A stretch of DNA of 64,000 nt from an uncultured Lachnospiraceae bacterium (GCA_947565425.1 CANOFW010000014.1:1-64000); one strand, 5' to 3'; counted from the first letter of the stretch, positions 34,633 to 43,166 are shown. Numbers and translations are program-made. Notes: generated by a model not told the origin, from the sequence alone.

Positions 34633-34818
34633 ATGAACCAGATATCAGAAAAAGAGTTATCCGCACTGAACGATCTGCTTTCCGGCGAGGAACTTCTGAT
34701 TAAGAAATTCCAAGTGCTGGCAGACAACAGCACCGACACAGAAATCAAAGCAAAATTTACGGAGATTTCCAACGAGCACAAGGAGCATTTTCGCAACTTG
34801 TATTCTCAGTTGAGTTAG
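34633..34818 (+). CDS. Small helical spore-coat-like protein
   Basis: This 61-residue all-helical protein (NQISEKELSALNDLLSGEELLIKKF... EHKEHFRNLYSQLS) has the ferritin-like hairpin pattern of short spore coat companions. AAGGAGAT lies 6 bases before the ATG. It is 10 bases ahead of a CotF-type gene, and the two are probably co-expressed late in sporulation. The family call is by helix pattern and neighbour. Confidence 0.65.
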   Translation: MNQISEKELSALNDLLSGEELLIKKFQVLADNSTDTEIKAKFTEISNEHKEHFRNLYSQLS

Positions 34819-34828
34819 GAGGAAAAAC

Positions 34829-35104
34829 ATGCAGCAGTCATTTTATTCAGAAAAAGAAATGCTTGCGGATGCGCTGACCGCAGAAAAAACAGCCACTACC
34901 CTTTATAATACCTTTTCTAATGAGTGCGTCCATGAAAATGTGAGAAATGCCATTCTCGACTGCCTGGAAAAAGAGCACACGATTCAGAATGAAGTATTTA
35001 ATATGATGCATGACAGAGGCTATTATCCCACGCCGTCCGCAGAGACCCAGAAGGTAGATGAGGCAAAGCAGAAATTTGGCCAGTGTATGCAGAATTTCCA
35101 GTAA
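34829..35104 (+). CDS. CotF-family spore coat protein
   Basis: This 91-residue protein resembles the C-terminal part of CotF: helical pair with LADALTAEKTATTLYNTFSNEC and LEKEHTIQNEVFNMMHDRGYYPTPSA, the last segment being typical of the family. It forms part of the spore coat. GGAGG precedes the ATG and a terminator follows. Tandem short CotF genes are common in sporulating Clostridia. Confidence 0.82.
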   Translation: MQQSFYSEKEMLADALTAEKTATTLYNTFSNECVHENVRNAILDCLEKEHTIQNEVFNMMHDRGYYPTPSAETQKVDEAKQKFGQCMQNFQ

Positions 35105-35119
35105 AAAAGAATGTCTGAA

Positions 35120-35161
35120 CAGAGGCCTCCCAGCACAGTCTGGGGTTGGTCTCTGTTTTTT
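35120..35161 (+). terminator. Intrinsic terminator after the coat genes
   Basis: CAGAGGCC (35120-35127) pairs with GGTCTCTG (35148-35155) with one mismatch, with further pairing of CTCCCAG and CTGGGG inside, followed by six T. It ends the coat operon. Confidence 0.75.
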
Positions 35162-35187
35162 ATCTTCCTATTAAAATAAAAAATAAT

Positions 35188-35362
35188 ATGCGCACTCGCA
35201 CGTAGGGAAATATGTCGCCAAGGCGACCGTGCTTGGCACGCCAAAGTGTGCAAGGTCTACGCTTCGCTTCGGTCCGTGCTAAACGGACATCCACCGGATG
35301 TCCAGCACCCTCAAGATTGAGGGGGGAGGGGAGCTGAAGTGGGCTTGCCCACTTTGTTCCTG
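35188..35362. repeat. Dispersed repeat, family B, copy 1
   Basis: An intergenic unit begins ATGCGCACTCGCAC and ends near GTGGGCTTGCCCACTTTGTT. It has internal hairpins GTCGCC/GGCGAC, GGACATCC/GGATGTCC and GTGGGC/GCCCAC. A shorter relative lies at 59693-59811 with the same start, the shared block CAAAGTGTGCA, GATTGAGGGG and the same end. There is no coding capacity. Most of the 448-base gap between the coat genes and the next gene is this repeat plus a promoter. Confidence 0.65.
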
Positions 35363-35440
35363 CTCAAAGATTTCAGAATTCTTTGTTAAAAGCACCTGTC
35401 ACAAAATTTTATGACAAACGCAAAGTATGTAATCAAAGTA

Positions 35441-35469
35441 TTGTATATCATAAAAAAATAAATTATAAT
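35441..35469 (+). promoter_or_regulatory. SigA-type promoter of the receiver-RelA gene
   Basis: TTGTAT (35441-35446), a 17-base A-rich spacer and TATAAT (35464-35469) lie about 90 bases before the start codon. The leader of roughly 85 bases shows no clear hairpin. Confidence 0.65.
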
Positions 35470-35561
35470 TAACATACAAGTGCAGATTGAGAAAGAAATA
35501 ATTGAGAATAGAAGAGGAAAGACAAAGACATTAAACGTATTACATAAGGAAGATGGATATC

Positions 35562-36641
35562 ATGCAAAAGATATTAGTGGTAGATGATGTGGAAGTAAAC
35601 CGCGAATTGCTGCGGAAAATGTTAGAAGAGGATTATATTGTTGAGATAGCGGAAGATGGCGAGCAGGCAATTCGTAGTCTGTCAGAGTGCCATGAGGAGA
35701 CGGCGGCAATTTTGTTGGATTTACAGATGCCGAGGATGGATGGGATGGCAGTGATTGAAGAGATGAAGCGCAGGGGATGGATGCCCCAAATTCCCGTGCT
35801 TATCATTAGCAGTGAGTATGCAGTAGAGATCGAAAACAGATGTTTTGAACTCGGCGTCTCCGACTTTATTCATAAGCCTTTTGAGAGCACCATTGTTCGT
35901 AACAGGATTCGCAATACGATGGAGCTGTTTTCTAGAAGGAACCAGTTGGAGCGGAAGATAGAGGAGCAGGCGGAGACGCTCAGAGAACAGGAAGAGATTA
36001 TCCGTATTCAGGCGGAAAAGCTCAGAGAAGAGCGGTCGTTTAACCGATTGATGATGGAGTACCGTTCCGCAATTAGAGAAGTTGAGACGAAGTTACAAGT
36101 GTTGAATGAGGAATTTTCTCAGGAGTATAACCGTAATCCCTTTGAATCTATAAAGAGCAGATTGAAAAAGCCTACCAGCATATTTGAAAAATTGCGGCGG
36201 AAAGGTTATCCGCTGACTTTGGAGGCAATCAGGGATAATCTTTCCGATGTAGCGGGCGTGCGCGTGATTTGCTCTTTTCCCGATGATATTTATCGGCTTG
36301 GTAACCTGTTGACAAAACAAGATGATATTATTCTCTTGCAGGCCAAGGATTATATCAAAAATCCCAAACCGAATGGCTACCGGAGTCTCCACTATATACT
36401 GGACGTCCCCATCTTTCTTTCGCATGAGAAGAAATATATGAATGTGGAAGTGCAGTTTCGCACGATTGCCATGGATTTCTGGGCGAGTCTTGAGCACAAG
36501 TTGAGATATAAGAAGAATTGGGATCGGGCGGATGCGGATGAGATTGTCGGGCAGCTCAAGGCATGTGCAGATTCCATCGAAGAGTTGGATTACCGGATGC
36601 AGAAAATTCGTGATAAGATAGAAAAATGCTCGCAGGAGTGA
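35562..36641 (+). CDS. Response regulator fused to RelA/SpoT synthetase-like domain
   Basis: This 359-residue fusion has a receiver domain at about 1-118 (acidic pair VVDDVE, phospho-acceptor Asp in ILLDLQMPRMDG, Lys in IHKPFES), a coiled-coil linker at 120-190, and a RelA/SpoT nucleotidyltransferase domain at 200-340. The last shows SRLKKPTSIFEKLRRKG, DVAGVRVIC with the catalytic Asp region, KPNGYRSLHYIL and VEVQFRTIAMDFWASLEHKLRY, all characteristic of small alarmone synthetases. It would make (p)ppGpp or pGpp under control of phosphorylation. No HD hydrolase domain and no adjacent kinase are present. The start at 35562 gives the usual receiver N-terminus; 35553 is an in-frame alternative. 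Confidence 0.88.
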   Translation: MQKILVVDDVEVNRELLRKMLEEDYIVEIAEDGEQAIRSLSECHEETAAILLDLQMPRMDGMAVIEEMKRRGWMPQIPVLIISSEYAVEIENRCFELGVSDFIHKPFESTIVRNRIRNTMELFSRRNQLERKIEEQAETLREQEEIIRIQAEKLREERSFNRLMMEYRSAIREVETKLQVLNEEFSQEYNRNPFESIKSRLKKPTSIFEKLRRKGYPLTLEAIRDNLSDVAGVRVICSFPDDIYRLGNLLTKQDDIILLQAKDYIKNPKPNGYRSLHYILDVPIFLSHEKKYMNVEVQFRTIAMDFWASLEHKLRYKKNWDRADADEIVGQLKACADSIEELDYRMQKIRDKIEKCSQE

Positions 36642-36701
36642 GCAAAGTAAAAGTTCATAGATATTTCAAAATATTTTTCATAACGGATAGGAGATGTTGG
36701 T

Positions 36702-37373
36702 ATGAAATTGAAAAAGAATAGATTATATATATTGATGATGGCAACTGTAATATGTGGTTCTATGGCTTGGGGAGGCTGTGCGTCTGGAGGAAAAACAGAG
36801 TCTGGAGAAGAATCGTCCAGAGAGGAGAATATATCTGGGGAAGAGCGCGCGTCCGAGGAAGAAGAATTGTCCAGAGAGGAGAATACATCCGGGGAAGAAA
36901 GTGCATCGGAAGGAAATAATCTTGGGGAATTCTCCATGCAGGACATTGAGGGCGAGACGTATACACAGGAGATGTTTGCAGATTATGATTTGACAATGGT
37001 TAATGTATTCACAACTTGGTGTTCTCCGTGTGTCAATGAGATTCCCGATTTGCAGAAACTACGGGAGGAAATGAAAGATCAGGGTGTCAATGTAGTGGGC
37101 ATTGTGCTAGATAGTGTTGACAGCTCCGGCAATGCAGACGCAGAGGTCGTAGAAATGGCGAAAGTTCTGGCAGAGCGTACGGGCGCTGCTTATCCTTTCT
37201 TAATACCGGACCAAGGCTTGTTAAACGGCAGGCTTCTTGGAATTAACGCCGTTCCGGAAACGTTTTTTGTAGATAAAGAGGGCAACATTGTGGGTGAGAC
37301 GTATTCTGGGAGTCGTTCTTTGGAAGATTGGAAAGAAGTCGTGCAGACAGAGCTGAAAGGGGTGGCACAATGA
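36702..37373 (+). CDS. TlpA-like thioredoxin-fold lipoprotein
   Basis: This 223-residue exported lipoprotein has a signal peptide with lipobox-like WGGC (Cys at about residue 26), an acidic low-complexity linker with repeated SREEN-SGEE-SASE units (30-72), then an AhpC/TSA-Redoxin domain with the active-site TTWCSPCVNE and the cis-Pro region GINAVPETFFVD. It would be a membrane-tethered disulfide reductase or thiol oxidoreductase. Its stop overlaps the CXXC microprotein start (ATGA), and a ferredoxin-type membrane protein follows. The trio probably passes electrons across the membrane to TlpA. Confidence 0.88.
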   Translation: MKLKKNRLYILMMATVICGSMAWGGCASGGKTESGEESSREENISGEERASEEEELSREENTSGEESASEGNNLGEFSMQDIEGETYTQEMFADYDLTMVNVFTTWCSPCVNEIPDLQKLREEMKDQGVNVVGIVLDSVDSSGNADAEVVEMAKVLAERTGAAYPFLIPDQGLLNGRLLGINAVPETFFVDKEGNIVGETYSGSRSLEDWKEVVQTELKGVAQ

Positions 37374-37519
37374 AAAAATTTGTGCGTGCTCCCCGAAGTG
37401 GAATCGGTCTGGCGGTGATTGGGCTTGTTATGATGGGGTTTGGAATTTTCCGAGGAGAGGTGCCCGTGGTTTTGGAAAAGGCGATTAATATCTGTATGGA
37501 GTGTATTGGAATTGGGTAG
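37370..37519 (+). CDS. CD1871A-type CXXC microprotein
   Basis: This 49-residue protein has a basic N-terminus, one membrane helix (about 12-30) and a C-terminal CMEC motif. It matches the CD1871A family of CXXC-containing microproteins found between TlpA and 4Fe-4S genes in Clostridia. It overlaps TlpA by 4 bases and the ferredoxin gene by 8 bases, so all three are translated together. The CMEC pair may relay thiol electrons within the membrane; this is inference from position. Confidence 0.8.
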   Translation: MKKFVRAPRSGIGLAVIGLVMMGFGIFRGEVPVVLEKAINICMECIGIG

Positions 37520-38354
37520 AAGAAAAAGTACAAATGAATGGAAACGGCATGGCGTACAGGCGCTCTGGGCACTGCTTACCAACAGCTACTTGATTGGCTT
37601 TGTCCAGGGGAGAATATACAAAGGAAAACTAAAAAATCTCTGTGTGCCCGGTCTCAATTGCTATTCTTGTCCGGGGGCGCTGGGAGCCTGTCCCATCGGT
37701 GCGATGCAGGCGGTGATTGGTAACTGGAATTTCAAGTTTGCCTTTTATGTAGCGGGTTTTCTGATGTTTGTGGGTGCACTGATGGGACGCTTTGTCTGCG
37801 GTTGGCTATGTCCTTTCGGGTTGATTCAGGATTTGCTGAATAAGATTCCCTTTCCCAAGAAGATTGATACGTTTAAGGGTGATAAACTGTTGCGGAAATT
37901 GAAGTATGTGATTTTCGCTGTGTTTGTCATATTGTTGCCGCTTGTGCTGGTGGATGTTCTTGGACAGGGAGCGCCCTATTTTTGTAAATTGATTTGTCCG
38001 GCAGGTACGCTGGAAGGTGGAATTCCATTGGTATTGCTGAATAACTCTATGCGAAATGCGTTGGGTGTTCTGTATGCCTGGAAGAATGTGCTGCTACTTA
38101 TCACGGTAATTCTTTCTATCTTGATATACCGGCCCTTCTGCAAATACATATGCCCATTGGGAGCCGTGTATTCTGTGTTTAACCCGCTCTCCGTATTTCG
38201 CTATCGAGTCGATAAGGAAAAGTGTACAAACTGCGGCGCTTGTGCGAAAGCTTGTAAGATGCAGGTAGACCCTGTGGAAAATGCTAATCATCCAGAATGT
38301 ATTCGTTGCGGTGCATGTAAGAAGGCTTGTCCGGTGAAAGCGATTTCTAATTAA
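37512..38354 (+). CDS. 4Fe-4S binding membrane protein (NapH/CcdA-like electron carrier)
   Basis: This 280-residue protein has about five membrane helices. It carries NapH-type motifs VCGWLCPFG and ICPLGAVYS, an N-terminal CVPGLNCYSCPGALGACP block, and a C-terminal pair of ferredoxin clusters (CTNCGACAKAC, CIRCGACKKACP). It would move electrons from cytoplasmic donors through the membrane to the thioredoxin-like partner. The start is taken as TTG at 37512, giving LGRRKSTNEW, because no ATG lies between the upstream gene and the first conserved block. An ATG at 37440 would lie inside the microprotein gene. Confidence 0.85.
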   Translation: MGRRKSTNEWKRHGVQALWALLTNSYLIGFVQGRIYKGKLKNLCVPGLNCYSCPGALGACPIGAMQAVIGNWNFKFAFYVAGFLMFVGALMGRFVCGWLCPFGLIQDLLNKIPFPKKIDTFKGDKLLRKLKYVIFAVFVILLPLVLVDVLGQGAPYFCKLICPAGTLEGGIPLVLLNNSMRNALGVLYAWKNVLLLITVILSILIYRPFCKYICPLGAVYSVFNPLSVFRYRVDKEKCTNCGACAKACKMQVDPVENANHPECIRCGACKKACPVKAISN

Positions 38355-38395
38355 AATTATCTTTGCGCTTCCCTATTTTGTATATTTATATTTTT

Positions 38396-38592
38396 ATGTG
38401 CAAAGTGGGGATGTCGCACTGACATAAATTACAAACAATGATTCGTTCAAAAGGTTTACATTGCAAAGCAATGCAAACAGAATGCATAAAAATCACTCTG
38501 GGAAGCTAGCTTCCCAAGATAATTTTTGTGCATCCTGTCTTTGCCGCATAAGCGGCAAGACCTTTTGAACGAGTAGCTATATAGGTGAGATA
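38396..38592. repeat. Dispersed palindromic repeat, family A, copy 2
   Basis: It is closely related to the unit at 14194. It begins ATGTGCAAAGTGGGG then TGTCGCAC, contains GGGAAGCTAGCTTCCC and TTGCCGCATAAGCGGCAA, and ends near ACCTTTTGAACGAGTA with a degraded right terminus (GGTGAGATA). It fills most of the 356-base gap between the ferredoxin gene and trpS. Confidence 0.75.
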
Positions 38593-38647
38593 GTCCCTTT
38601 TGGTGTTATAAATTTGTAAAATGGGGAACCACAAGAAATTTATTATC

Positions 38648-38676
38648 TTGACAGCAATTCTAAATCTATATTATAG
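38648..38676 (+). promoter_or_regulatory. SigA-type promoter of trpS
   Basis: TTGACA (38648-38653), 17 bases and TTATAG (38671-38676) lie 35 bases before the start codon. The leader is too short for a T-box. Confidence 0.7.
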
Positions 38677-38710
38677 TGTAAGAAGCAAAAATAGGAAATA
38701 GGTGAAAGAA

Positions 38711-39796
38711 ATGGGTAAAATTATTTTGACAGGCGACCGCCCTACCGGGAAACTTCACGTCGGGCATTATGTGGGGTCTTTGAGGCGCAGGGTAGAGCTT
38801 CAGAATTCCGGTGAGTATGATAAAATATTTATAATGATTGCAGATGCGCAGGCATTGACAGATAACGCGGAACACCCAGAGAAGGTGCGACAGAATGTGG
38901 TGGAGGTTGCATTGGATTACATGGCTTGCGGGCTTAATCCAGAGAAGTCTACGTTGTTCATACAGTCTCAGATTCCTGAGCTGTGTGAGTTGTCCTTTTA
39001 TTATATGAATCTGGTGACCGTGTCTCGTTTACAGCGGAATCCTACGGTGAAGGCAGAGATTCAAATGCGCAATTTTGAGGCGAGCATTCCGGTTGGCTTT
39101 TTCACATATCCGATTAGCCAGGCGGCGGACATCACTGCTTTTCAGGCAACTACAGTTCCGGTTGGGGAAGATCAGATGCCGATGTTAGAGCAGACCAGAG
39201 AGATTGTGCACAAGTTTAATGCTGTATATGGTGAGACTTTGACCGAGCCTCAGATTTTGCTGCCGGATAACCAGGCGTGTTTGCGTTTGCCGGGAATCGA
39301 CGGTAAAGCGAAGATGAGTAAGTCGCTGGGGAACTGCATCTATTTATCAGAAGAGGCAGATGAGATTAAGAAAAAGGTTATGAGCATGTTTACCGATCCG
39401 AATCATCTGCGCGTTGAAGATCCTGGTTCTCTGGAGGGGAACACGGTGTTTACTTATCTTGACGCTTTTTGCAGGGATGAGCATTTTGGGCGCTATTTGC
39501 CGGAATATGCGAACCTGGATGAGTTGAAGGCGCATTATCAGCGTGGCGGTCTAGGCGATGTTAAAGTGAAGAAATTCCTCAATAACGTATTGCAGGAGGA
39601 ATTAGAGCCTATTCGCAGCTGTAGGAAAGAATTGCAGAAGGATATTCCCTATATTTATGAAGTATTGAAGAAGGGGAGCGAAGAGGCGAGGTGTGTGGCG
39701 GCACAGACCTTAGAGAGTGTGCGCAGCGCTATGAAGATTAATTATTTTGCAGATGACGCGTTGATTCGCGAGCAGTCGGAGAAATTTAAAGGTTAG
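38711..39796 (+). CDS. trpS: Tryptophanyl-tRNA synthetase
   Basis: This 361-residue class Ic synthetase charges tRNA-Trp. It has the HIGH-like motif in [16 protein letters not shown], the adenylate-site Asp in [11 protein letters not shown], and the KMSKS loop in [12 protein letters not shown]. Length and motifs are normal. The start at 38711 follows AGGTGAAAG; a GTG at 38702 is an alternative in the same frame. It is monocistronic, with its own promoter and terminator. Confidence 0.96.
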   Translation: MGKIILTGDRPTGKLHVGHYVGSLRRRVELQNSGEYDKIFIMIADAQALTDNAEHPEKVRQNVVEVALDYMACGLNPEKSTLFIQSQIPELCELSFYYMNLVTVSRLQRNPTVKAEIQMRNFEASIPVGFFTYPISQAADITAFQATTVPVGEDQMPMLEQTREIVHKFNAVYGETLTEPQILLPDNQACLRLPGIDGKAKMSKSLGNCIYLSEEADEIKKKVMSMFTDPNHLRVEDPGSLEGNTVFTYLDAFCRDEHFGRYLPEYANLDELKAHYQRGGLGDVKVKKFLNNVLQEELEPIRSCRKELQKDIPYIYEVLKKGSEEARCVAAQTLESVRSAMKINYFADDALIREQSEKFKG

Positions 39797-39802
39797 AATT
39801 TT

Positions 39803-39852
39803 AATTGGAGCTTGGGATGAAGAAGAGTTGTTTATCCGGGCTCCAATTTTGT
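39803..39852 (+). terminator. Intrinsic terminator after trpS
   Basis: AATTGGAGC (39803-39811) pairs perfectly with GCTCCAATT (39840-39848), followed by TTTG. The spacing of 6 bases after the stop codon fits a terminator for trpS. Confidence 0.65.
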
Positions 39853-39901
39853 GTAATGTGTTTTCATTAAATGATAAAATAATTTTCGTACAATCTGGGA
39901 A

Positions 39902-40031
39902 TGTCGCACGAACATAAATAAGCGGCAAGACCTTTTGAACGAGTAAATATATTAGTGCGACAGCCCCACTTTGCACATAAAAGTGTTATGGAAAGCTAGC
40001 TTTCCAGACACTTTTTGTGCAAGACCTTTTG
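39902..40031. repeat. Dispersed repeat, family A, copy 3 (rearranged mosaic)
   Basis: TGTCGCAC (39902) runs after 17 bases straight into the right part (CGGCAAGACCTTTTGAACGA) and ends GTGCGACA at 39962, so the middle is deleted. The missing central hairpin appears outside it, at 39973-40020 (GCACATAAAAGTGTTATGGA... with GGAAAGCTAGCTTTCC). The flank CCCCACTTTGCACAT mirrors the flank of copy 2. The compensated stems show the hairpin is kept despite base changes. Confidence 0.65.
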
Positions 40032-40086
40032 GTACTGAAATATAGGTTATTATAAAAAAAGGGGAAACATAATAATTTTACACAAA

Positions 40087-40115
40087 TTGATATTTTTGTC
40101 AGAATATGTTATTAT
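40087..40115 (+). promoter_or_regulatory. SigA-type promoter of the PocR/EAL operon
   Basis: TTGATA (40087-40092), a 17-base spacer and TATTAT (40110-40115) lie about 30 bases before the start codon of the PocR gene. Confidence 0.6.
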
Positions 40116-40146
40116 ATTGTTATACAATTTGCGGAGGGTGTAGGAC

Positions 40147-41418
40147 ATGGAGAAGGTAGTGTTGCAGGATCTGATTGATGTGAATATCCTGCAGAAAATC
40201 CAGGATGGATTTTCCGATTATACGGGGATGGCAGCGTTAATTACAGACGCAGACGGGGTGCCGGTAACAAGGGGAAGCGGATTTACAAAATTTTGTAGGG
40301 ATTTGGTGAGACAATCTGAGGCAGGTGGCAGAAGATGTGAAGTCTGTGACCGGGACGGGGCGTCTAGAGCCCTTCGTTCTGGGGAAATTTCCGTCTATCA
40401 GTGTCATGCAGGGCTAACAGATTATGCAGCACCGATTATGGTAGAGGATATCGTTATTGGAAGTTTCATAGGAGGCCAGGTCAGGACATCGGAGCTTGAT
40501 ATGGGTAAAATGCGTGAGAAAGCGCAGGATATGGGTATAGACCCGGAAATATATGTCAAGACTATTCAAGAGACGAATTATCTGAAATGGGAAGATGTTG
40601 AGAAAGCGGCAGTATTTTTATCCAGAATAACGGAAGCGCTTTCTGCGATTGCATATCACAGCTATCTTGCTATACAGGAATACCGCAAAGCAGAGCGTGC
40701 CGCACGTTCACAGTCTGATTTTGTCATGAATTTGAGCCTGCATATGAAGCAGAATATGGAAGCATGGATGGAACATGCGGGGGATATGATCGAACAGGTA
40801 GACAGTCCTGCGGTAGATAATATGAAGTCCTTGCTCAAGCAGGGGACGGAAGTTTATTCTATGGTGGAGGATGCTGTAGAGTACATAAAGATGTCTGATG
40901 GAAGAGTAGAACTGAGTGAGGATAATTACAGGATTAGGACATTGTTAGATGAGATTGTGGCAAGTGTTACCAGCCATTATGGAGACAATAACAAAAAGAT
41001 TACCATTCAGGTAGATGAGAAGGTGCCTGAGTTTATGTTGGGCGATGCCGGAAGAATCGGGCAGGTTCTCAGCAAATTACTGTATAATTGTATTAGCTGT
41101 ACGAGTGGTGGAGAACTTACCATTCGTGCCAATAGTCGCAAAGTTTCTTATGCGGTTATGCTGAGTATCTCTGTAGAAGATTCTCTTATGACGCTGTCAC
41201 CTGTGCAACTTGAGAAAGTGCGCGAATATATTAAGAGCGGCAGTGTTCAGGAGATGGAGTGGGAAGGAAGACCGGAGTTGGGATTCTCTATTGTGAGTTT
41301 CCTTACCCGGCATATGTCAGGAAAATTTGAGGTAAATGAGAAACCTGGTGGCGGGACTGTGTTTACAATCAGTCTGCCACAGCTTGAAGTCAAGGGGGGA
41401 ATGACGCATGGCATTTGA
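40147..41418 (+). CDS. PocR-domain sensor with degenerate histidine-kinase module
   Basis: This 423-residue cytoplasmic protein has a PocR sensory domain at about 5-175, with the Cys/Asp-rich CEVCDRDGASRA and YQCHAGLTDYAAPI blocks typical of the family. A helical linker and dimerisation segment (190-260) follow, then an HATPase-like domain (270-415; FMLGDAGRIGQVLSKLLYNCIS, PELGFSIVSFLTRHMSG, GGGTVFTISLP). Where active kinases have SHDMRTP, this protein reads SLHMKQN, so the phospho-acceptor His position is Leu. It overlaps the EAL gene by 11 bases. It is therefore likely a ligand-binding pseudokinase that acts on c-di-GMP turnover by contact rather than phosphotransfer. Confidence 0.78.
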   Translation: MEKVVLQDLIDVNILQKIQDGFSDYTGMAALITDADGVPVTRGSGFTKFCRDLVRQSEAGGRRCEVCDRDGASRALRSGEISVYQCHAGLTDYAAPIMVEDIVIGSFIGGQVRTSELDMGKMREKAQDMGIDPEIYVKTIQETNYLKWEDVEKAAVFLSRITEALSAIAYHSYLAIQEYRKAERAARSQSDFVMNLSLHMKQNMEAWMEHAGDMIEQVDSPAVDNMKSLLKQGTEVYSMVEDAVEYIKMSDGRVELSEDNYRIRTLLDEIVASVTSHYGDNNKKITIQVDEKVPEFMLGDAGRIGQVLSKLLYNCISCTSGGELTIRANSRKVSYAVMLSISVEDSLMTLSPVQLEKVREYIKSGSVQEMEWEGRPELGFSIVSFLTRHMSGKFEVNEKPGGGTVFTISLPQLEVKGGMTHGI

Positions 41419-43081
41419 TGTAAAAGAATATGCGCAGGCGCTGGATAAGTTTATCTTACACATGGAGAAGATCCCAGACTTAATTAACCCGGACACACAG
41501 GCTGCTATGGACAGCTTGTGCAAGGTGTTGAGGATTGCCAGAGTAGAGGCAGACTTTTATGAGAATCTTGGGTATGAAGAAGAGAAGTGGGGCGGTCGTG
41601 CTGTCTTCTACCACAATGGAGAGTGTGATAGCGAGCGAAGCATTGTTTATAAGGAGTGGACGGAAGAGGGGAACCTGATGAAGTATGCGATCTCACCGAT
41701 AAAGGGAGAACCGGATTGGGATGAGATGGAGCAGGAGAAGATACAGGTATTTTTGAAAGCGCTTCTTACGTTTAATGGGCGTACCCGTATGCAGCAGGTA
41801 GTGGAGAGACTTACGTTCCGCGATCAAGAGCTTGGTATGTATAATATGGCATGGTTTATGAAAAGCGTTAATCAGATTATTTCAGACAGGAAGATTAGCA
41901 GATATGCAGCCTGTCAGTTTAATATCCGTCATTTTTCCGTGGTAAACCAGGAGATAGGGCGAGAGCGCGGTAGCAGAGTGCTGGGCAAATTTATTCGTCA
42001 GTTTCAAGAAGTACTTGGCCGCGAAGGATTGGTTTGCCGGGTGAGCGGAGACAATTTTGTGGCGCTGTTTTTAAAGAGCAGACTGAGTATCGTTATGGAG
42101 TATTTAAAGGGTACGGGTATTGTCTATGATGAGAAAGAGGGAAAGCGTATCTGGGTGACAACTCATGCCGGCTATTATATGATACCTGCAAATTGCGACA
42201 GCGCTGCCAGTATTGTGGAATGTCTGGCAATTGCCATCAATATGGCGCGCAATGTGCGTAAGTCGGAATACGCATTTTATGATGCGGAGTTAATGCAGGG
42301 TATTCGCGTGGGTAAGATGATAGAGGCGAATTTGCCGGAGGCGTTAAGGAAAGAAGAATTCCACGTATACTATCAGCCCAAGATTGATTTGAAGAGTTAC
42401 AATTTGGTTGGTGCGGAGGCTTTGTGCCGCTGGTTCCAGAATGGGAAAGTGGTGGCTCCGGGGGAATTTATACCAGTTCTGGAAAAGAGCCGTCTGATTT
42501 GTATGTTGGATTTCTATATGCTTGAGCATGTTTGCCGGGACATCCGTAGATGGTTGGATGAAGGGAAAGAAGTTGTAACCGTTTCCGTGAACCTTTCGCG
42601 TGTGCATATGGGCGATATGGATCTTTTAAAAAATATACTTGCCATTGTTGACAAATATCAAGTTCCCCATAAATATATTGAGATTGAACTTACAGAGACG
42701 GGCACGGATGTGAGATTTGAACATCTGAAAACACTCGTTTCTGGATTGCGCAGCCAGGGAATCAGCACTTCTGTGGATGATTTTGGCACAGGGTATTCTT
42801 CTATGAATCTGATACGTGAACTTCCCTGGAATGTACTCAAGATTGATAAAAGTTTTCTGCCGGGCAAGTCGGATGACGACAGGCAGAAGCGCGTAATGTT
42901 CCGCCATTTGGTTGCATTGGCGCAGGATATGGAAATTGAATGTATTGTGGAAGGTGTGGAAAACGTAGAGCAGATAAAGCTTTTAAAAGAGAGCAATTGT
43001 TATCTGGCGCAGGGGTTCTATTTTGACAGGCCGCTTGCGGTCACGGAGTTTGAGCAGAAACTGACTGAGATAAGCGGTTAG
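41408..43081 (+). CDS. EAL-domain cyclic-di-GMP phosphodiesterase with degenerate GGDEF
   Basis: This 557-residue cytoplasmic protein has an N-terminal region of about 130 residues without a known domain. A GGDEF-like domain follows (about 150-295), whose active loop is VSGDNFVAL instead of GGDEF, so it is not a cyclase. An intact EAL domain (about 305-550) carries GAEALCRW, ELTETGTD, DDFGTGYSS and IVEGVEN with its metal ligands. It would break c-di-GMP to pGpG, with the GGDEF remnant possibly binding GTP as an activator. The 11-base overlap with the PocR pseudokinase implies a shared complex or pathway. There are no membrane segments. Confidence 0.9.
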   Translation: MAFDVKEYAQALDKFILHMEKIPDLINPDTQAAMDSLCKVLRIARVEADFYENLGYEEEKWGGRAVFYHNGECDSERSIVYKEWTEEGNLMKYAISPIKGEPDWDEMEQEKIQVFLKALLTFNGRTRMQQVVERLTFRDQELGMYNMAWFMKSVNQIISDRKISRYAACQFNIRHFSVVNQEIGRERGSRVLGKFIRQFQEVLGREGLVCRVSGDNFVALFLKSRLSIVMEYLKGTGIVYDEKEGKRIWVTTHAGYYMIPANCDSAASIVECLAIAINMARNVRKSEYAFYDAELMQGIRVGKMIEANLPEALRKEEFHVYYQPKIDLKSYNLVGAEALCRWFQNGKVVAPGEFIPVLEKSRLICMLDFYMLEHVCRDIRRWLDEGKEVVTVSVNLSRVHMGDMDLLKNILAIVDKYQVPHKYIEIELTETGTDVRFEHLKTLVSGLRSQGISTSVDDFGTGYSSMNLIRELPWNVLKIDKSFLPGKSDDDRQKRVMFRHLVALAQDMEIECIVEGVENVEQIKLLKESNCYLAQGFYFDRPLAVTEFEQKLTEISG

Positions 43082-43166
43082 CGCAAATAGACGACTGAAA
43101 ATTGTCGCATATATTGTATTCAATAGAGGCGTTGTAAATTGAGATTTTGGAAGGGATTTGAATTTT

